NCBI GenBank assembly: GCA_947588915.1
Contig: CANPZA010000100.1
Coordinates: forward strand, 1-5,133
Direction: 5' to 3'
Length of the DNA: 5,133 nt
Source: an uncultured Clostridia bacterium
GTDB lineage: Bacteria; Bacillota_A; Clostridia; TANB77; CAG-508
Part shown: positions 1 through 5,133 of the stretch, piece after piece
How positions within the stretch are numbered: position 1 is the stretch's first letter
Layout: every line of letters starts with the position of its first letter
Program-made: the position numbers and the translations under genes
Notes under the pieces: generated by a model
Told to the model about the DNA's origin: nothing
Seen by the model: only the letters and a program-made list of their open reading frames with translations
Database searches by the model: none

Positions 1-87
1 TTAAGTTTTGGTTACAAAATTATTACATATAACTATGTTCTAGCCTTTTTATTTATAAAAACTATTATCTAGTAACTTTGGTTTTTT

Positions 88-118
88 AAAAATAAAATCT
101 GCAACATTTTGTTACAGA
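88..118 (-). terminator. Rho-independent terminator after the SpoIIQ-like gene
   Basis: On the minus strand a 9-bp stem (arms 110-118 and 98-106, with one U-G wobble) closes a 3-base loop. It is followed at once by a T-rich run (complement of 88-97, nine T in ten bases). The hairpin starts about 20 bases after the stop codon at 139, the expected place for the end of the spoIIA-spoIID-spoIIQ transcript. The remaining bases 1-87 show no gene or convincing site. Confidence 0.8.
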
Positions 119-138
119 CTTTATATAAATTTTATAAT

Positions 139-954
139 TTATTTTATATAAATATTTGGATCTACTTGTAATGAATCTTTTAGTATTTCAAAATGTAGAT
201 GTGGCTCATCTGCAATTTCAAATACTGCTGTATTTCCTACAGTTCCAATAGCTTGTCCTTTTTCTACTTTCTCACCTTCAACAACAAATTCTGATGTTAA
301 TAAATTAGAATAAATTGTTTGAAAACCACCTTCATGTTCAATAACAATAGTCAAACCATATCTTGGATCATTTTTTATAGATTTTACTGTTCCCGCTTCT
401 GCTGAATTTACTACAGTTGTTTTATCTGCTTTAATATCAATTCCTAAATGTGTTGTCCACTCTTGTAACGTATCTGAATATATTAAATTATCTTTAGCAT
501 ATTCTCTTACAATTTCACCTTCTACTGGTTTTTGAAAACTTAATTCTTTCTTACTTTCTTGATTAGCTATTTGACTTGATGTAGGATTTGTATTTATTTT
601 ATTTATGGTATTTCTTTGTGTATTAGTTGTATTTGTACTATTTGTAGTATTTGTTTGGTTTAATGTATTTGTATTATTAATTGAATTAGTAGTATTTAAT
701 TCATTACTAGATTCTTCAACAGTTTTTCCTATTTCATAACTTGCACTTTCAGTATTTTGACTATTACTTGTTAAATTCGCCATCTGTTCTAAATTCATTG
801 TACTGTTTCTCACATCATCACTTAAGCTTTTACTGTACATAAATAAAGCAAATACTAAAATAGCTAAAATAGCAATTCCTATTCCTGTATATAATATAAT
901 TTTATCTGTTAAAGTTTTTCCTTGAAAATTATTTTTTCTTTTTTCTCTTCTCAT
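139..954 (-). CDS. spoIIQ: SpoIIQ-like membrane-anchored M23 (LytM) peptidase-family protein
   Basis: 271 aa. Residues 1-18 are basic, about 18-40 form one transmembrane helix, and about 86-124 are a low-complexity Asn/Thr-rich linker. Residues 139-271 are a LytM/M23 domain ending four bases or so from the hydrophilic C-terminus. The zinc ligands appear complete: HLGID (His169, Asp173) and HLH (His252, His254). Bacillus subtilis SpoIIQ lacks a full set, whereas clostridial SpoIIQ proteins usually keep it. In the known family, forespore SpoIIQ crosses the intermembrane space and binds mother-cell SpoIIIAH, supporting engulfment and the feeding channel. The stretch around EWTTHLGIDIKA is typical of clostridial M23 proteins encoded beside spoIID. 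The ATG at 954 is preceded by a strong AAGGAGG (960-966), and a sigma-F-like promoter lies just upstream. An alternative is a general M23 cell-wall hydrolase, but context and promoter favour SpoIIQ. Confidence 0.87.
   Translation of the reverse strand: MRREKRKNNFQGKTLTDKIILYTGIGIAILAILVFALFMYSKSLSDDVRNSTMNLEQMANLTSNSQNTESASYEIGKTVEESSNELNTTNSINNTNTLNQTNTTNSTNTTNTQRNTINKINTNPTSSQIANQESKKELSFQKPVEGEIVREYAKDNLIYSDTLQEWTTHLGIDIKADKTTVVNSAEAGTVKSIKNDPRYGLTIVIEHEGGFQTIYSNLLTSEFVVEGEKVEKGQAIGTVGNTAVFEIADEPHLHFEILKDSLQVDPNIYIK
583..699 (-). repeat. Low-complexity Asn/Thr codon repeat in the SpoIIQ-like linker
   Basis: The coding strand here is a degenerate series of AAT and ACT/ACA codons giving runs such as NTTN, NQTNTTNSTNTTNTQ (residues about 86-124). 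It separates the membrane anchor from the LytM domain and is probably a flexible spacer across the intermembrane space. Such repeats can change length by slippage. Confidence 0.7.
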
Positions 955-984
955 ATAATCCTCCTTAAATAGTTAATATATTTA

Positions 985-1013
985 AATTATTTCCTATTTT
1001 GAGAAGATTATAC
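985..1013 (-). promoter_or_regulatory. Probable sigma-F promoter of the SpoIIQ-like gene
   Basis: On the minus strand a GTATA (1009-1013) stands 14 bases before GGAAATAATT (985-994). The B. subtilis sigma-F pattern is GYWTA, about 15 bases, then GGNRAWAHTR. The -35 element matches fully, the -10 element in nine of ten positions, and the spacer is about one base short. The site starts directly after the spoIID stop codon and would begin a transcript near 978, about 12 bases before the Shine-Dalgarno. Sigma-F control is what the family predicts for spoIIQ. Sigma-G has a related -35, so late forespore use is also possible. Confidence 0.65.
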
Positions 1014-1017
1014 ATAT

Positions 1018-2037
1018 TTATAAAGAATTAATTTCTTTTATTTCAACATTTGAATAAAAATGATGAATTATTTGTTCATAATTTTGTCCTTGTTTTGCTA
1101 AACTATCTGCACCTGTTTGACTCATTCCAACGCCATGTCCATAACCTTTTACTGTGAATTTTATTTTTCCTTCTTGTTTAATTATTTCAAAATTAGTTGA
1201 TTTCAAATTTAAAATACTTCTTGCTTCTACTCCTGAAATATTATGATTTCCAAATTTAACTGTCTTTACTCTATTACTATCTGTATATTCTAATATTTTT
1301 ATATCTTCTTGATTATTAAAATCTATTTTAATATCTTGATATTTAGTTTTTAATTTATTTATTAATTCTTCATTTGTTAATTCTACTTCAGAACTATACT
1401 GTGAATATCCTTCTTCCCCTGATGTTTCAACTATTTGTAAATATGGCATGTTACTTCCTCCACCCCAAACATTTACAGGTAATTCTGTTTTTCCCCCACT
1501 ATTAGAGTGGAAAAATGCATTTATTGGTGAATTATTATATGTAATAATTTTTCCTTTAGTTTCATTCACACATTGTTCAATTTTTGCCCAATTACTCTCT
1601 CTTTGTGATTCTTCCCATCTTGCAAGCCTATCTTCTTTTGAAACCCATGCTTGACAGCAATTAGAGTCATCACAAATATCTGCATTTTCATGTTTCTTAT
1701 TAAGTATTTTATATATTGTATATGTTCTTGCAACTATACTTTGAGCTTTTAGTGCTTCTAATTCAAAACTTGCAGGCATTTCCGCTGAAACTACATTATA
1801 TAAATAATTATCTAATTCAACTGTCTCAACTTGATTTGTATCTTTGTGCAATAAATTAATTGTTCCATATTTATTATAATTATATTCTACATCATTTTTT
1901 GTTTCTGCTTGAGTTTCTTGATTTTCATTTTTACTATCTTCTTGCATTACTACAGGTACATCTTGTTTTGTTAAAAATGCTGGTAATAAAAAGCATACAA
2001 AAATAAAGGCAAAAAAATATAACAAAAATTTTTTCAT
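1018..2037 (-). CDS. spoIID: SpoIID, stage II sporulation lytic transglycosylase
   Basis: 339 aa, about the size of B. subtilis SpoIID (343 aa). Residues 4-22 form an N-terminal membrane anchor, about 25-50 an acidic, Glu/Gln/Asn-rich linker, and about 57-335 the SpoIID/LytB domain. The family catalytic glutamate is present in SAEMP (Glu86), followed by the hallmark EALKAQSIVARTY (94-106), FHSNSGG (176-182) and GYGHGVGMSQ (298-307). Cys122, Cys127 and Cys128 lie where clostridial SpoIID proteins carry a zinc-binding cysteine cluster. In the family SpoIID cleaves glycan strands of the septal peptidoglycan with SpoIIM and SpoIIP, driving engulfment from the mother-cell side. The ATG at 2037 follows a strong GAGGAGG, and only 15 bp separate it from sigF, so it can be read from the spoIIA promoter. 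In B. subtilis it is a sigma-E gene, and I found no good sigma-E promoter here. Confidence 0.96.
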   Translation of the reverse strand: MKKFLLYFFAFIFVCFLLPAFLTKQDVPVVMQEDSKNENQETQAETKNDVEYNYNKYGTINLLHKDTNQVETVELDNYLYNVVSAEMPASFELEALKAQSIVARTYTIYKILNKKHENADICDDSNCCQAWVSKEDRLARWEESQRESNWAKIEQCVNETKGKIITYNNSPINAFFHSNSGGKTELPVNVWGGGSNMPYLQIVETSGEEGYSQYSSEVELTNEELINKLKTKYQDIKIDFNNQEDIKILEYTDSNRVKTVKFGNHNISGVEARSILNLKSTNFEIIKQEGKIKFTVKGYGHGVGMSQTGADSLAKQGQNYEQIIHHFYSNVEIKEINSL

Positions 2038-2052
2038 GAACTACTCCTCCTC

Positions 2053-2785
2053 TTAAATTTCTATAAGTTTTTTCCTCATTTTATCCAAAATTTTATGTTC
2101 AATTCTTGAAACTTGTACTTGCGTAATTCCTAAAATTTTTGCTACTTCTGATTGTGTTTTTTCTTTAAAAAATCTTAATAAAATTATTTGTTTATCTTTT
2201 GATTCTAATGACTCTATTAATTCATTTATCATTAATTTATTTGTAATTAGCTCTTCTTCATTTTTATTATTACTTAAAGTTTCTAACAAACTAATTGTGT
2301 TTCCATCTTTTTGATTAGTAAAGTTACTATTTTCTATTGATTCTATATTGTTTGTTGCTTCTAACGCTAATATAACATCTTCTTTTGAAGTTTTTAATTC
2401 TTTTGCTATCTGATTTATTGTTATTTCTTCTCCTTTTTTATAAAAGTATTGTTTTTGTAGTTCTTTAATTTTTATACTTAATTCTTTAATAGACCTACTT
2501 ATTTTTACAGGTCCATCATCTCTTATATATCTTTTTATTTCTCCAATCATATATGGTACTGTATATGTCGATAGTTTAACATTAAAACTTAAATCAAAAC
2601 GTTTAATTGACTTAATAAAACCCATACAAGCAATTTGATACAAATCTTCTATTTCATATCCTCTTCCATTAAATCTTTTTACAATACTCCATATTAATCC
2701 ATTATTTTTTTTTATTAATTCTTCTAATTCTTCTTTATTTCCGTGCTTGGGCTTTTTTTATAGATTCTAAATCATTTTCATGCAT
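2053..2785 (-). CDS. sigF: RNA polymerase sporulation sigma factor SigF (SpoIIAC), frameshifted near the 5' end
   Basis: Forespore-specific sigma-70 factor, held inactive by SpoIIAB until SpoIIAA frees it. The ATG at 2785, eight bases after a GGGG-type Shine-Dalgarno, opens MHENDLESIKKA and then leaves frame: it meets a stop in codon 17. Removing one base from the GGG at 2749-2751 joins this start to HGNKEELEELIKKNN and gives a 243-aa protein (B. subtilis SigF has 255). The rejoined product has region 2 (LIWSIVKRF, GRGYEIEDLYQIACMGF, STYTVPYMIGEIKRYIRDDG), a region 3 domain and a C-terminal region 4 helix-turn-helix (TQSEVAKILGITQVQVSRIE, about residues 210-229). Without the repair the longest open piece starts at a TTG at 2643 and lacks about 47 residues, including part of region 2, so it would not be a normal sigma factor. 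It lies 18 bp after spoIIAB and 15 bp before spoIID. The break may be a true mutation or a one-base sequence error. Confidence 0.93.
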
Positions 2786-2803
2786 TTATTTTACCCCTAA
2801 CCT

Positions 2804-3280
2804 TTAATCTCTAGTAATTTTTTGAAATTCATCTTCTTTGTTTTCAATTTTTGGTTTTATTTTTTTGCTCATAGTCACTTTTGTTCCCAAACCTAATATA
2901 GATTCTACTTTCATATCATCCATAAAACTTTCTATTATTGTAAATCCCATTCCAGATCTTTCTAAATTAGGTTTTGTTGTGTATAGCGGTTCTTTTGCTA
3001 TATCTACATTTTCTATTCCTTTTCCAGTATCTGAAATTTCAATTATCACCTCATTTTCTTTTATATAACCTACTATTTTTACAATTCCTTGTTTATCCTC
3101 ATATCCATGTATAATACAATTAGTTACAGCCTCTGATACTGCTGTTTTTATATCTGCTAATTCTTCAATTGTTGGATCTAATTGTGCTACAAATGCTGCT
3201 ACTGTAATTCTAGCAAATGCTTCATTATTTGCTTTGCTTATAAATTCTAGTTTCATTTTATTTTCAAAATTATCTTTCAT
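2804..3280 (-). CDS. spoIIAB: SpoIIAB, anti-sigma F factor and serine kinase
   Basis: 158 aa (146 in B. subtilis). It binds SigF as a dimer with ATP and phosphorylates SpoIIAA, keeping SigF off before septation and in the mother cell. The GHKL/Bergerat ATP fold is clear: N-box [11 protein letters not shown] (50-60, Glu50 and Asn54), G1 box DTGKGI (84-89), ATP-lid [16 protein letters not shown] (98-113) and G3 GLGT (130-133). The stretch [19 protein letters not shown] (19-37) is nearly the same as in Bacillus; Arg24 matches the arginine that contacts both SigF and SpoIIAA there. The C-terminus has about 12 extra charged residues. The ATG at 3280 has an AAAGGA about nine bases upstream. It follows spoIIAA by 16 bp. 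Confidence 0.97.
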   Translation of the reverse strand: MKDNFENKMKLEFISKANNEAFARITVAAFVAQLDPTIEELADIKTAVSEAVTNCIIHGYEDKQGIVKIVGYIKENEVIIEISDTGKGIENVDIAKEPLYTTKPNLERSGMGFTIIESFMDDMKVESILGLGTKVTMSKKIKPKIENKEDEFQKITRD

Positions 3281-3296
3281 ATTTTAAAATCCTTTC

Positions 3297-3623
3297 TTAT
3301 GATATTTGTAAATCTTCAGTTGTATTTGGAATTAATTTTAAAATTCCACTCATTTCAAAGATTTTTTTTACACTTTGTGTTAGATTTGCAACTTCTAATT
3401 TAGCACCTATCATATTTGCAAATTTGTATCTTCCTATTAACATTCCTATTCCTGCACTGTCCATGAAAGTAACACTATTAAAATCAAATACAACTTTTTT
3501 AGGCATATATCTTTCAATTTCATAATCTGCTCTCCTCCTTATCTTTTGTACACTATAATCATCAATTTCATCAATGATTTTAAAAACTAGAAGCTTGTCC
3601 TCTTCATAAAATTTTGATTCCAT
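3297..3623 (-). CDS. spoIIAA: SpoIIAA, anti-sigma F factor antagonist
   Basis: 108 aa (117 in B. subtilis), a single STAS domain. When unphosphorylated it binds SpoIIAB and releases SigF; SpoIIAB phosphorylates it and the membrane phosphatase SpoIIE restores it. The phosphorylated serine is visible as Ser56 in FMDSAGIG (53-60), equivalent to Ser58 of Bacillus, followed by the conserved LIGRYK (62-67) and SVKKIFEMSGI (84-94). I chose the ATG at 3623 because a near-perfect AAAGGAGG sits five bases before it and the protein then matches the family from its first strand. Longer readings up to 3680 would run through the promoter. It is the first gene of the operon. Confidence 0.96.
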   Translation of the reverse strand: MESKFYEEDKLLVFKIIDEIDDYSVQKIRRRADYEIERYMPKKVVFDFNSVTFMDSAGIGMLIGRYKFANMIGAKLEVANLTQSVKKIFEMSGILKLIPNTTEDLQIS

Positions 3624-3628
3624 AATTA

Positions 3629-3636
3629 CCTCCTTT
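3629..3636 (-). promoter_or_regulatory. Ribosome binding site fixing the spoIIAA start
   Basis: AAAGGAGG on the minus strand, five bases before the ATG at 3621-3623. It is the strongest Shine-Dalgarno in the window and rules out the in-frame start 57 bases upstream. Confidence 0.9.
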
Positions 3637-3651
3637 AGTTTTTCTTTTAGT

Positions 3652-3680
3652 ATTATAATACTATTACCATTTTTTTCCAA
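3652..3680 (-). promoter_or_regulatory. Promoter of the spoIIA operon
   Basis: On the minus strand TTGGAA (3675-3680) and TATAAT (3652-3657) are 17 bases apart, a vegetative-type layout with a perfect -10. A transcript would begin near 3645, about nine bases before the Shine-Dalgarno. In B. subtilis this operon uses sigma-H (AGGA-type -35, GAAT-type -10). Here TGGAAAAA resembles the sigma-H -35, but no clean GAAT -10 is present. Which sigma factor is used is therefore open. Confidence 0.65.
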
Positions 3681-3697
3681 GAGTAAAAAATAAGAAG

Positions 3698-3729
3698 TTT
3701 TGTCGATTTTTAATAAGTTTTCGACAAAA
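3698..3729 (-). promoter_or_regulatory. Pair of inverted Spo0A boxes upstream of spoIIA
   Basis: The Spo0A box consensus is TGTCGAA. On the minus strand it occurs exactly at 3720-3726 within TTTTGTCGAAAA, and on the plus strand a one-mismatch copy, TGTCGAT, lies at 3701-3707. The two form an inverted repeat of nine bases per arm (3698-3706 and 3721-3729) with a 14-base gap. They lie about 55-80 bases upstream of the inferred start of transcription, where activating Spo0A sites are found in B. subtilis spoIIA. Spo0A control of this operon is the known pattern in spore formers; binding here is inferred. Confidence 0.8.
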
Positions 3730-3744
3730 TATTTTTAGACAATT

Positions 3745-3788
3745 AAAAAAGCTGAGATAAAAATACTTTTCATGTATTTTATCCCAAC
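3745..3788 (-). terminator. Rho-independent terminator upstream of the spoIIA operon
   Basis: On the minus strand a 15-bp stem (arms 3774-3788 and 3751-3766, one bulged base, two G-U wobbles) with a 7-base loop is followed by six T (3745-3750). The two mismatches pair only as G-U in minus-strand RNA, which shows the direction. It would stop transcripts from a former minus-strand gene before they reach the Spo0A boxes, insulating spoIIA. Confidence 0.8.
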
Positions 3789-3910
3789 TATTGACATTGA
3801 ACCTAATTATCTACTCCAATTTGGTATAAACTTATTTTGAGAATTGTAGAATGTTATAAATTTATTTTTAATTACCAATATTTAAAAAAAAGATATTGTT
3901 GCTGTAACAT
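3789..3910. other. Spacer with no intact gene; possible tiny remnant
   Basis: No complete gene or clear promoter is seen. On the minus strand a 24-codon open stretch (3881-3807) ends in QNKFIPNWSR and a stop 18 bases before the terminator at 3788. That position suggests it is the last scrap of the gene the terminator once served. I do not recognise the family, and the stretch is too short to be sure it ever was protein. Confidence 0.3.
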
Positions 3911-4116
3911 TACACTATTGAAGAATATAAGAAAATTACAAATTATGAATATAAAAATAAGATTAAATCATTAGAGAAGAAAATAAACATTTACACAAAA
4001 TCATTGATAAAATAGTTGAAAATTTCCAAGAAGATACTTATACTTTTATTGATCCAGTAAAACAACTACACTTTGAAGAAAAACGACAAGAATTAGAGTA
4101 GGATTTAGAAAAATAA
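3911..4116 (+). pseudogene. Decayed C-terminal remnant of an unknown, possibly plasmid-mobilisation, protein
   Basis: Two plus-strand frames join into one charged, helical sequence. From 3911 one reads TIEEYKKITNYEYKNKIKSLE; after a one-base loss near 3976 the other frame reads EENKHLHKIIDKIVENFQ and then DTYTFIDPVKQLHFEE, up to a TAG at 4099-4101, with a final stop at 4114-4116. No start codon, ribosome site or upstream domain remains. The heptad-like ENKHLHKIID part suggests a coiled-coil tail. From memory such tails resemble the C-termini of MobV/Pre-type relaxases of clostridial plasmids and mobile elements, but this is a weak impression; a transposase tail or unrelated protein is possible. 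The frame change and in-frame stop show that it is dead. Confidence 0.45.
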
Positions 4117-4124
4117 TATTATTC

Positions 4125-4162
4125 ATGTAATAAAGACCATCTTTTAATGGTCTTTATTACAT
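4125..4162. terminator. Bidirectional terminator hairpin between convergent remnants
   Basis: A perfect 16-bp inverted repeat (4125-4140 and 4147-4162) with a 6-base loop. On the plus strand it begins eight bases after the stop at 4116 and is followed by ATTTTATTT; on the minus strand it is followed by a mixed A/T tract. It lies between two convergent gene ends and overlaps the last codons and stop (4144-4146) of the minus-strand PuuD-like fragment, so it probably served both genes. Confidence 0.75.
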
Positions 4163-4274
4163 ATTTTATTTATAAAATAATCAGAAAATTTTATATCCAT
4201 CACATATTCAGGATGCCATTGACTGCAACTATATTTTTATTTTCTATTTCTTCTACAATTCCATCTTCACTTCT
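4144..4274 (-). pseudogene. C-terminal fragment of a PuuD-like gamma-glutamyl-GABA hydrolase (peptidase C26)
   Basis: The minus strand reads SEDGIVEEIENKNIVAV from 4271, and then, after a one-base loss at about 4221, QWHPEYVMDIKFSDYFINK and a few more residues to a stop at 4144. DGIVEAIE followed by VQWHPE is the signature end of class I glutamine amidotransferases of the C26 family (gamma-glutamyl-gamma-aminobutyrate hydrolase), and the His of QWHPE is catalytic. Only about 42 of some 240 residues survive: the nucleophile-bearing N-terminal part is gone and a stop lies just upstream (4275-4277). The fragment starts about 35 bp after the stop of the ABC gene, so a deletion may have joined them. 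The family assignment is good, the substrate unknown. Confidence 0.75.
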
Positions 4275-4308
4275 TTAAAGTTATTTACAAAAAATTATTT
4301 ATATAACT

Positions 4309-5133
4309 TTATAATTCAGCCATAAATTCTTTATTATCATACTTAGGAATTATATATTCTGGTGTTCCAAAATCGATAATGTTACCTTTTTCTATAACCA
4401 AAATATTATCCATATCACTTAAGGTAGATAAGCGATGTGCTATACATATAATAGTTTTATCATTAAAATACTTATGTATATTTTGTTGAATTTTAAATTC
4501 TGTATTATTGTCTAAGCTACTAGTCGCTTCATCAAATATTACTATCCTAGAATTTCTTAAAAATATTCTAGCTAATGCTATTCTTTGCCTTTGACCACCT
4601 GAAAGTTTTATACCTCTTTCTCCTACAATAGTATTATACTTGTTTTCTAAACTTTCTATAAAATTATGAAGTTCTGCTTTTTTTGCTGCATTATATATTT
4701 CTTCTTCTGTTGCATCAGGTTTTGCTATTTTTATATTATCATAAATTGTAGAATGAAGTAATATTGTTTCTTGAGGTACATATGTTAAATTATTATATAA
4801 TGAGTTTGTATTATATTTCGATATATTTTTATTATCTATTAAAATGCTACCTTTTTCTGGAGAATAGAATTTGAAAATCATATTAACTAATGTTGTTTTA
4901 CCGCTTCCGACTTACACCTATAATACCCAGTTTTTGTTTATCATCTATTCTTATATTAAAATCTTCCAAAATATAATTTTTGTTATATCTAAATGAAACA
5001 TCCTTAAATTCAAGTTTGCCTGTATTTATTTCTATATCAGGTTTATCATCATCCCTCACATTATCACTAGTATATAATAATTCATAACTATTTTTCATTT
5101 TTACTATGATTTCTCCTATATGTATATAAGACC
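4309..5133 (-). pseudogene. ABC exporter (fused membrane and ATPase type), 5' end outside the window, frameshifted in Walker A
   Basis: The gene enters from the right edge: the reading frame is open to 5133, and the residues before the Met at 5098 (YIHIGEIIVKMKNSYELL) resemble the end of an exporter membrane domain, so that Met is internal. The nucleotide-binding domain then follows: a strand and A-loop region FKDVSFRYNKNYILEDF, Walker A, Q-loop YVPQET, signature LSGGQRQRIALAR, Walker B and D-loop RIVIFDEATSSLD, and H-loop IAHRLSTL. One extra base at about 4909 changes GVSGSGKTT into GVSRKR and a stop at 4898; removing it restores the Walker A. Neither piece could work alone: one lacks the ATPase core and the other lacks the membrane domain and P-loop. 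The family exports lipids, drugs or peptides; the substrate cannot be told. A sequence error is the alternative to true inactivation. Confidence 0.85.

Noticed and set aside
1448..1654. 68-codon plus-strand open frame
   Set aside because: It lies antisense inside spoIID, has no family features and arises from the codon pattern of the real gene.
2090..2097. CATAAAAT on the minus strand as a sigma-E -10 box for spoIID
   Set aside because: The -10 is one mismatch from CATACAAT but no fitting -35 lies 13-15 bases upstream, and it sits inside sigF.
2053..2643. Short SigF starting at the TTG at 2643
   Set aside because: That codon is an internal leucine of the conserved EDLYQIACMGF; conserved SigF sequence continues upstream in frame and then across the frameshift.
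2838..3068. 76-codon plus-strand open frame, hydrophobic
   Set aside because: Antisense to spoIIAB, which is conserved along its full length; its hydrophobicity reflects complemented Lys/Glu codons.
3624..3680. N-terminal extension of spoIIAA to a start at 3680
   Set aside because: The extension contains the promoter and the strong Shine-Dalgarno, and SpoIIAA proteins do not have it.
3791..3819. TTGACA on the plus strand as a promoter
   Set aside because: No TATAAT-like hexamer occurs at 16-18 bases, and there is no sound plus-strand gene just downstream.
3789..4300. Insertion sequence or attachment site in the spacer
   Set aside because: I found no terminal inverted repeats, target duplications or transposase core; only scraps of genes.
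4277..4310. Inverted repeat AAAGTTAT/ATAACTTT after the ABC gene
   Set aside because: Only 8-bp AT-rich arms with an 18-base gap and no T-run in the right place; too weak for a terminator or an element end.

Overview
The window is very AT-rich and carries a sporulation gene cluster, all read from the minus strand. Together these point to a low-GC, endospore-forming Firmicute of the class Clostridia. The proteins look more clostridial than Bacillus-like, for example the SpoIIQ-type peptidase with a complete zinc site. Genus or species cannot be fixed from the sequence.

Layout, in the direction of transcription (high to low coordinates). (1) 5133-4309 is the 3' part of an ABC exporter gene that enters from the right edge. 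A one-base insertion breaks it inside the Walker A motif. (2) 4300-3789 is a graveyard of gene remnants: a C-terminal scrap of a PuuD-like glutamine amidotransferase (minus strand), a plus-strand scrap with a frame change and an internal stop, and a 16-bp perfect hairpin between their convergent ends. A minus-strand terminator at 3788-3745 insulates the next operon. (3) 3729-3652 is a regulatory region with two inverted Spo0A-box-like sites and a promoter. (4) 3623-2053 is the spoIIA operon: spoIIAA (anti-anti-sigma), spoIIAB (anti-sigma kinase) and sigF (forespore sigma factor). sigF carries a one-base insertion near its 5' end as written. (5) 2037-1018 is spoIID, only 15 bp after sigF. (6) 1013-985 is a good match to a sigma-F promoter, followed by a SpoIIQ-like M23 protein (954-139) and a terminator at 118-88.

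How the parts fit: Spo0A would switch on spoIIAA-AB-sigF before asymmetric division. SpoIIAB holds SigF until dephosphorylated SpoIIAA frees it in the forespore. Free SigF would then transcribe the spoIIQ-like gene through the promoter located between spoIID and that gene. SpoIID (mother cell) and the SpoIIQ-like protein (forespore) act on either side of the intermembrane space during engulfment. The cluster therefore holds the first compartment-specific regulator and two engulfment proteins, one of them its probable target.

Three clear one-base indels occur within about 2.2 kb (sigF, the PuuD scrap, the ABC gene). The remnant-filled spacer shows real decay, but the sigF and ABC lesions could be either mutations or sequencing errors. 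I found no unknown defence system, CRISPR array, RNA gene or intact mobile element.
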